Positions 44,650-49,356 of a DNA stretch of 49,356 bases are shown piece after piece. This DNA comes from Bacillota bacterium. GTDB lineage: Bacteria; Bacillota; Sulfobacillia; Sulfobacillales; JAIMBI01. Numbering within the stretch: the first letter of the stretch is position 1; the number at the start of each line of letters is the position of its first letter. The position numbers were made by a program, and so were the translations under genes. The notes beneath the pieces were generated by a model. It made no database searches, had not been told where the DNA came from, and worked only from the letters and a program-made list of their open reading frames with translations. The stretch is from contig JAJYPH010000007.1 of assembly GCA_021795575.1 (NCBI GenBank), positions 1 through 49,356 on the forward strand. Reading direction: 5' to 3'.

Positions 44650-45181
44650 GCATGCCGTCATTGACGTCCAGCATGTGTCCCGTGATCCCGTTGGAGGCCG
44701 GGATCGGCAAGGGCCCGCGCGGCGGGCGGCGTGGGAGACCTTGTCCCCCGTGCTGGCCGGTGTATCTCGCGCCGTCCGACGACTGGGCCCCCGTCAGTTC
44801 TACCGGCGACGGGCGCACGCGCTGGGCTACCCCGGCGCCCGGCTCCTGGAGGAGACGGAACAACAGGTGCGGGACACCCTGTGGGCGCTGGCGACGCAGC
44901 AAGGCCGCCCGCCCGTGCTGGCGGTGGACTGCTCGCGCCCCGGCTGCTGCAGGCACTGCACTTCCTCTGGAAGTACCACCTCGACAGTACGGCACCGGTG
45001 GCCCTGACTCTATGCGGGCATACGGAGCTGCGCCACACACCGGCGCTGCGCCCACTGGAGGTGATCCGCCCACGCGTCACCGAATAGGGGGCTGCGGGCC
45101 TGCCGGATGGCGGCCTATGCCGGTCAACAGACGCTGGTGGAGGATGCGGTCACGGCCCATGCCGCGACCGATCTCCAATGA
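44650..45181 (+). pseudogene. ExeA/TniB-like AAA ATPase relic (transposition helper)
   Basis: Pieces in different frames line up with an ExeA-type ATPase. PLEAGIGKG is a decayed Walker A (usually TGEAGIGKS/T). QFYRRRAHALGYPG and EETEQQVRDTLWALATQQGRPPVLAVD follow, where VIDEAH would be expected. Next comes ALHFLWKYHLDSTAPVALTLCGHTELRHT, the family's F...D....L.L.GHPELR segment, and finally MAAYAGQQTLVEDAVTAHAATDLQ to the TGA at 45179. Several frameshifts. Such ATPases accompany DDE transposases of Tn5053/IS21-like systems; no partner remains. Confidence 0.6.
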
Positions 45182-45727
45182 GCCAGCCTGGGGCCACCCG
45201 GCTGACTTCTATCCGAATCCGACGGGGCACCCGGGGCCGAGTGCCCCGTTCTTCCGGCCCGACGGCGACCACCGACAGGGGCAGTCCTGGCCACACAGCC
45301 TTAGACTCGATAGTGGGGGCCGGTGCTGTCACATTGTCTAGGGTGGCCGCAGTCGGCGATCGTCATCGCGGAGACCCGGCCGCCACCCCGAACGGTATCT
45401 GGCGGGCCCGTCCCAGCCGCCGGCCCTCCCTGACCGCATGGTGATCCATCGCTCGGAGGATCCCCCGTAAATGGCGAGCATGAAGTTCCTGCATCTATCT
45501 GTCCATTGGGGCTTGACATCTACCGATCAGGTCGGACGGTAACATCAGTACACAAAGTGCGCTCTCTATTAGCCATCTGGAAAAACGGCATTTGCGGTGT
45601 GCCGGCTCGCGAGCCTCGTCGGACGCGAGGGGGCGGAATCAGGAAAGTGGCTGCGTTCTTAAACGTTTGGCGTCGCCGACCCGTTGATGCGAGTGTGAGC
45701 GGGATCTGACCCGATGGGAGGGTGTCG
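45182..45727 (+). other. Gene-free region upstream of the sigma-factor gene
   Basis: Nothing coding on either strand. A perfect TTGACA at 45513-45518 has no good -10 at 16-18 bp (TAACAT is 21 bp away), so a promoter for the sigma gene is only possible. Confidence 0.35.
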
Positions 45728-46399
45728 ATGGCCAAGCCCGGTCGCGCCGACGTGGAACAGGAGGTGGGCGAGTGGGTGGGGGAGTACGGCGACCGCCTGG
45801 TGCAATACGCCTGGGCCTTGGTGCGAGACCGGGAGGAGGCCCAGGACGTGGCGCAGGAGGCATTTCGGCTGTTGTACCGCTGGCATGCGGGACCCGGCGC
45901 CGCCCGACCGATGACCCCGGCGCTCTTGTACCGCATCGCCCAGCGCGTGGCCCTCGACCGGCTTCGCCAGCGGCCGACGCGTCCCCTGCCTCGGGACTCG
46001 GCTGCGGAGCCTGCCCCGCTGTGGGACGCTCAAGGGGATCTCCGGCTCGATGTGGAGCTGGTGCTGGCCGAGATCGCCTGGTCAGACCGCGCGGCGCTTC
46101 GGCTGTTCTACTGTGATGGGTGGACGACGGAGGACATCGCTCGCCATCTAGGCGTGACGCGCGTGAACGTGCGGGGGCGGCTGTTCCGTGCGCGCCAGCG
46201 CTTCATGAAGATTTGGAGGGCCCGGGATGTGGAAGAGGATAGTGCGCCCGAAGGTGTGGGCCGGCGGGATGCCCGAGACGCGTGGGAAGGAGAGGGGCCT
46301 GATGCACCATCAGCGGAGCGACCGGTCGGGGACCGTGGGCGGAGACGACGCGTTGCGCGAAGGGGTCGCCGTGGGGCCGCGGCCGCGGTTGACCTTTGA
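45728..46399 (+). CDS. ECF-type RNA polymerase sigma factor
   Basis: Sigma region 2 (YGDRLVQYAWALVRDREEAQDVAQEAFRLLYR, ~20-50) and region 4 (WSDRAALRLFYCDGWTTEDIARHLGVTRVNVRGRLFRARQRF, ~115-160). The ATG at 45728 sits 7 nt after GGGAGG; the GTG at 45722 is also possible. After RFMKIWRAR the frame continues for ~60 low-complexity Arg/Ala-rich residues and overlaps the next gene by 173 bp, so the natural stop may have been lost. Regulates unknown targets; no anti-sigma of a standard type is next to it. Confidence 0.88.
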   Translation: MAKPGRADVEQEVGEWVGEYGDRLVQYAWALVRDREEAQDVAQEAFRLLYRWHAGPGAARPMTPALLYRIAQRVALDRLRQRPTRPLPRDSAAEPAPLWDAQGDLRLDVELVLAEIAWSDRAALRLFYCDGWTTEDIARHLGVTRVNVRGRLFRARQRFMKIWRARDVEEDSAPEGVGRRDARDAWEGEGPDAPSAERPVGDRGRRRRVARRGRRGAAAAVDL

Positions 46400-47655
46400 C
46401 CGGAATCGCTGGACGGCGGGGACAGTCGGGCGTGCCGCCGAGCCCCGACGTTGGGCGGGGCCCATGTGGATGGCTGGCGCGGCGGCCGTGGCGGTGACGG
46501 CGCCGGCTTGGCTGCACACCGTCCACCTCCTCGGACCTGGTCAGCCGGCCGTGGTGGTGCCCGTGCCGGCGGCGGCGCGGGGACACGTGGGGCTCGAGCA
46601 TGTCTGGATGACGTCGGCGGCGCGCGGCTGGGCGATGGGGGCTCGGGGCGTCATCTGGTCCACGGCCGATGGCGGTCGCCGGTGGCAGAATGTGTCGCCG
46701 CCGCACGCACCAGCGGTCGGTGCCTTGGTGGTGCGCTCCTCCCGTGCTGCCTGGTGGGCGGCGGCCAACCGCGAGGGCGTCCGCATCTACCACACCCAAA
46801 ATGGGGGGCGGACGTGGAGGTGGACCGAACTGACCGGGCCGGCATTTCCGGCCGGCTGGCGGCTGTCGCGGCACGCCCTGGCGCTGGGGCGACCCGGCAC
46901 GGCGTACCTGTTGGTGGCGCCCAACTGGTATGGCAAGGCGGGATCGCCGCCGGCGGAGCCGGACACGCTCTGGGTCACCCACAACGGGGGCATGACGTGG
47001 ACGCGGCGCGTGCTGTCCGGATTCACGGGAGGCGTGGAGGATGCGGGCCGCCTCTACGCGGGGCCGGGCGGTACGCTGCTGTTGGAAAGCGCCGACCACC
47101 ACCAGGCGTGGCGGTCGTCCGATGGCGGCCGGCACTGGACGGCGGTGCCAGTCCGCGGTGTCCGTGCGGGCGCGCGGCTGGTGGGTCATCCGATATTTTT
47201 CGGCCAGGGACCCTGGGGCGTCGGGGCTGTGGCTCGCCTCGACGGGCGCACTAGGGGCTCCCGTGTCGCAGGACACGACCGATGTCCTGGTGAGCAGCAC
47301 CGGCGGCGCGTCGTGGACGTTCACCATGACGATCCAGGGCTTCAACCCGGTGCTGGCGGGGTTGTCGCCCACCAGCTGGGCCGGCGCGGCCAGCGATCCC
47401 GGGAGCGGCGGCCCCTCCGGACCGCCGGGCCAGTACTTTGAATACGAAACCCATCGCGGGGGTGTCGGCCAGTGGTCAGAGACGCTGGTGCCGCAACTGT
47501 CCTCGGCCGCGCGTATTCAGGAGCTGGACTTTCTGACCCGGCAGGACCAGTGAGTCCTGATGGATGTGGGCGGTGCGAGTGATCTGTGGGCCTCTACCAA
47601 TGGCGGACGCGGGTGGTCCGACGTGTCGTCCGGCACCAACCCCCAAGCCCCCTGA
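46227..47655 (+). pseudogene. Membrane-anchored Asp-box (BNR) propeller protein, frameshift plus nonsense
   Basis: Starts ATG 46227 with TGGAGGG 5 nt upstream. A membrane helix near residue 75-95 (GPMWMAGAAAVAVTAPAW) is followed by Asp-box repeats: STADGGRRW, HTQNGGRTWRW, VTHNGGMTWTR, RSSDGGRHWTA. Near 47215 the frame shifts; the following repeat (VSSTGGASWTF) continues in the ORF at 47041-47553. A TGA at 47551 then stops it, yet the same frame goes on with VLMDVGGASDLWASTNGGRGWSDVSSG to the TGA at 47653. TGG to TGA is the simplest cause. The original may have been a signal-sensing partner of the ECF sigma factor; this is an inference from adjacency. Confidence 0.75.
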
Positions 47656-47662
47656 CCGATGA

Positions 47663-47691
47663 CGTGAGTGGCCGGATGCGGGCCACTCACG
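47663..47691. terminator. Hairpin between convergent genes
   Basis: 11-bp perfect stem CGTGAGTGGCC/GGCCACTCACG with a 7-nt loop, between the propeller gene and the holin-like gene. No T-run on either side. Confidence 0.55.
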
Positions 47692-47702
47692 CGAGAGGCG
47701 CG

Positions 47703-48035
47703 TCAGCGAACGGCGGTGGGGACGAAAAGGTCCACCAGCCCAATGATCAGGGCGGCAATGAGTGCCGCCACCACGGTCACATGCATGGTGGGAATCACAA
47801 ACTGCACCATCCAGATGACGACGGCAGACACCAAAAATCCCACGATGCCGCGGCCGTAGGGCGACACGCCGTGTCCAAACAGCGTTTCCAGCAGATATCC
47901 CACCAAGCTGATGACGATGGCGGCCAAGAGCGCGTCCCAAAACGTCAGGTGCGAAAATCCGGGCACCACATACCCCAACAGCATGAGCACCAGTGCCGCT
48001 ACGATGAAGCGAACGATGGCTCCGACCCACCCCAT
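47703..48035 (-). CDS. Phage holin_4_2-like (YvlD-type) membrane protein
   Basis: 110 residues with four membrane helices: MGWVGAIVRFIVAALVLMLLGYVVPGF, FWDALLAAIVISLVGYLLETLFG, IVGFLVSAVVIWMVQFVIP and VVAALIAALIIGLVDLFVP. The pattern VP.F...F..AL.AA...G and the length fit this family, found in many Bacillota as a non-phage membrane protein. ATG 48035 follows CAAGGAGGCG; the track's 48086 start is less likely. Confidence 0.85.
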   Translation of the reverse strand: MGWVGAIVRFIVAALVLMLLGYVVPGFSHLTFWDALLAAIVISLVGYLLETLFGHGVSPYGRGIVGFLVSAVVIWMVQFVIPTMHVTVVAALIAALIIGLVDLFVPTAVR

Positions 48036-48262
48036 GTGCCCATCGCCTCCTTGATTGCGCTGAGTGCGCCTGGGCCCCCGCCGCATCGCTTCGGGCGGGC
48101 GCCGAGGCGCTCGGCCATAGTGTGGCGCGGTGCCGCGCTTTCATACGAGACGCGATCGTCTAGCGCGGCTGCCCGACGGGCACGCTATCTCGGGATGCCG
48201 TGCCGCATCGCCAAGGCGACTCCAGCTGACAACGTCGAAATCTGAGGAGGTGCACGGGCACC

Positions 48263-48550
48263 ATGGCCAATCAAGGAAACGGAGTCCCGCGGTCGTTCCA
48301 AGATCTGAAGGCGCGTGCTGCCGCCAAGATTCAGCGGGGCGACCAGGATGTCCACAGCGACATCATCGAGATGGGAGACGCCATGCTCCAGGCGGGCGTC
48401 GAGCCCCAGACACATCAGGACCACGTGGCCAAGTCGGTTTGGCAGTCCAGTCAGCCGCACGAAAAGCGCATGCTGGCGGATTTGGTGGCCCGCATGGCGA
48501 AGGCGGAAGCGGATGCGACCAACGCCGCGGACCCGGATGCCCTCGGCTAA
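48263..48550 (+). CDS. DUF3243-like small protein
   Basis: 95 residues, soluble and helical. IIEMGDAMLQAGVEPQTHQDHVAKSVWQSSQPHEKRMLADLVARMAKAE resembles DUF3243 proteins of spore-formers (G..L.....P....E..L..LW..A...E...LA.LMV.L). Function unknown. ATG behind GAGGAGGTG with a long spacing (~11 nt). Confidence 0.6.
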   Translation: MANQGNGVPRSFQDLKARAAAKIQRGDQDVHSDIIEMGDAMLQAGVEPQTHQDHVAKSVWQSSQPHEKRMLADLVARMAKAEADATNAADPDALG

Positions 48551-48575
48551 ATCTGGGCCGCGCTGGGTTTCGGAG

Positions 48576-48602
48576 GACGGTTTGCCGGCAACGGCAGCCG
48601 TC
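48576..48602 (+). terminator. Terminator-like hairpin after the DUF3243-like gene
   Basis: GACGG..TGCCG-GCAA-CGGCA.CCGTC, a 10-bp stem with one bulge, followed by TCTCCTT. About 25 nt after the stop. Confidence 0.5.
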
Positions 48603-48607
48603 TCTCC

Positions 48608-48636
48608 TTGTGCGCGGGGCCCGAGCTGCTTATAAT
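48608..48636 (+). promoter_or_regulatory. Promoter of the candidate 6S RNA
   Basis: A perfect TATAAT at 48631-48636 and TTGTGC at 48608-48613 with a 17-bp spacer. There is no ORF in the right place downstream, which points to a non-coding transcript. Confidence 0.7.
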
Positions 48637-48642
48637 GCGGTC

Positions 48643-48858
48643 AGGTCCTGCAGTGTGCGTGCGCGTTGTGGTATGTTTTGAGCCAACACCATGACATAGG
48701 GAACCGGATCCTTGAGCAGGTAGCCGGCACGCCCCCCCGAGAGGGACAGGGGACGTCGAAAATTTGCGGGAGGTTCCCACCTGCTTGCGAGCAGGTTCAA
48801 AACGCCAAAAGTCACACGGCATCGCGGGGCGTCGGCGGGGCCACACCCCGCCGTTTTT
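48643..48858 (+). ncRNA. ssrS: Candidate 6S RNA (RNA polymerase regulator)
   Basis: A structured gene-free ~200-nt stretch behind a perfect TATAAT and ending in an intrinsic terminator. Nested long-range pairings can be drawn: GGTCCTGC (48644) with GCGGGGCC (48835), including two G-U pairs; GTTTTGAGCC (48675) with GGTTCAAAAC (48794); GGGAACC (48699) with GGTTCCC (48772). A local hairpin ACCTGC-TTGCGA-GCAGGT lies in the 3' arm and competes with the second helix, as the known 6S 3' bubble hairpin does. The ..TCCTG.. closing end and TTTTGA(A/G)CC strand recall Bacillus 6S-1, which binds the sigma-A holoenzyme. Identification is by hand only. Confidence 0.55.
48834..48858 (+). terminator. Intrinsic terminator of the candidate 6S RNA
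   Basis: GGCGGGG/CCCCGCC stem with a 5-nt loop (CCACA), then GTTTTT. It abuts the stop of the converging cupin gene. Confidence 0.8.
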
Positions 48859-49356
48859 CATGCCGTCCTGGTGGGACCGGCCGTCGGGGCCGGTGCGTGC
48901 CCGCGCGCGGTGGCCGTGGGGTGGGCTTCGGCCGCCGGTCCCGCCAACGCGGCGTCGCGGTGCACCCAGACGGCTTGGAGGATGCTGTCGCCGGCGTGCC
49001 AGCGGTGCAGTCGTTCGGAACGAAACGCCACCGAGTCCCCCGCATCCAAGATATAGGCGCGGTCATCGGTGAACGCCAGGTGCAACCGTCCGCTCACGAC
49101 CCAGATGAACTCTTCGCCGGGATGCCCGTGAAACGCATCAACGCCCGCGCCGGCATCGGCCGTCACCAGCAGGGGCCGGAGGTGCACGTCCCCCTGGGCC
49201 AGGCCAGCCAGCACGACGCCGCTGCCGCTCGTCAGCAGGACCGGCCGGTCGCTGGCGCGGACCAGGGCGGGGTCCGCACCCGCACGGCCTCTCACCAGAT
49301 CGATGAGGGCGATCCCGTACAGCGTGGCCAGCGCCTGCAGGCTCACGAGCGTGCCG
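48858..49356 (-). CDS. XRE-cupin family transcriptional regulator, start outside window
   Basis: At the right edge the minus-strand frame is open and begins GTLVSLQALATLYGIALIDLVRG, the end of an XRE-type helix-turn-helix (family: PS..TL..IA..LG.....L). A linker follows, then a cupin: ADAGAGVDAFHGHPGEEFIWVVSGRLHLAFTD with the metal-binding H.H...E.....G pattern, and YILDAGDSVAFRSERLHRWHAG. The C-terminus is an Ala/Pro-rich tail. Such proteins sense a small ligand through the cupin. The listed ATG in the track is an internal codon; the gene starts beyond 49356. Confidence 0.88.
   Translation of the reverse strand, partial: GTLVSLQALATLYGIALIDLVRGRAGADPALVRASDRPVLLTSGSGVVLAGLAQGDVHLRPLLVTADAGAGVDAFHGHPGEEFIWVVSGRLHLAFTDDRAYILDAGDSVAFRSERLHRWHAGDSILQAVWVHRDAALAGPAAEAHPTATARGHAPAPTAGPTRTA

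Noticed and set aside
47551-47553. TGA as selenocysteine in the propeller gene, prompted by selB in the window
   Set aside because: Asp-box proteins are not selenoproteins, the site is not a redox position and no stable hairpin directly follows. TGG to TGA in an already frameshifted gene is simpler.
48643-48858. SRP RNA or a riboswitch in the gap after the DUF3243-like gene
   Set aside because: GGTCAGGTCC resembles SRP RNA but the GGAAG/AGCAG loop is missing. The nearest downstream gene is on the opposite strand, so a cis-acting riboswitch makes no sense.

Overview
The window is GC-rich and gene-dense. It reads as a chromosomal segment of a Gram-positive, probably thermophilic or acidophilic, high-GC Bacillota (Firmicutes) of the Sulfobacillus kind. 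This placement is an inference. It rests on the recJ-apt-rel-dtd-hisS-aspS gene order, a SpoIIE-type phosphatase, MurT, strong AGGAGG ribosome-binding sites with frequent GTG/TTG starts, and a Bacillus-like candidate 6S RNA. It also rests on the unusual presence, for such a host, of a System I (Ccm) cytochrome c maturation operon. No sequence search could be run.

Layout. 1-2.2 kb: the end of a VOC-GNAT fusion protein, a HAD phosphatase split by one amber codon, a decayed MNT/HEPN (MntA/HepT) pair and two tRNA-Leu genes (CAG, GAG) behind a good promoter. 2.3-5.7 kb: a graveyard of mobile DNA. Two direct-repeat relics of an ISL3-type transposase flank a helicase-like remnant and an intact YefM-YoeB toxin-antitoxin pair, and the second relic is broken by an IS110-family end. 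5.7-6.5 kb: a DODA-type extradiol dioxygenase. 6.6-12.5 kb: ccmE-ccmF-(zinc ribbon)-(unknown membrane protein)-ccmA-ccmB-ccmC-(ccmD-like), tightly overlapped. 12.5-15.9 kb: a B12-binding mutase subunit, MeaB, an acyl-CoA dehydrogenase and DapB. 16.6-17.7 kb: tRNA-Pro(CGG) and a crotonase-family protein lacking both usual catalytic glutamates. 18.0-23.0 kb: a family 5 solute-binding lipoprotein with an 11-bp-phased repeat array upstream, and a 1055-residue Asp-box beta-propeller protein. 23.2-28.6 kb: a frameshifted GNAT, MurT without GatD, SelB, a PP2C/SpoIIE phosphatase and a small P-loop protein. 28.6-40.6 kb: secD, secF, a GNAT, a small membrane protein, recJ, apt, rel, dtd, hisS, aspS. 40.6-41.8 kb: a Sco protein fused to a cysteine-less thioredoxin domain. 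42.0-45.7 kb: a second graveyard (dead IS256 transposase, ExeA/TniB-like ATPase relic) around an APH-family kinase. 45.7-49.36 kb: an ECF sigma factor overlapping a damaged Asp-box protein, a holin_4_2-like membrane protein, a DUF3243-like protein, a probable 6S RNA and the start-truncated end of an XRE-cupin regulator.

How the genes work together. The central blocks are housekeeping. The ccm genes mature c-type cytochromes, and the Sco protein could serve copper or redox handling of a terminal oxidase. MeaB, the B12 subunit and the acyl-CoA enzymes belong to acyl-CoA catabolism. SecDF drives protein export. RecJ, Apt, Rel, Dtd and two synthetases cover repair, nucleotide salvage, stringent response and translation quality. 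The accessory zones are where genes are broken by single lesions and where insertion-sequence debris collects. I did not find a complete unknown multi-gene system. The strongest leads are the Ccm operon with its non-standard subunits, the candidate 6S RNA, the phased operator array and the IS110 end.
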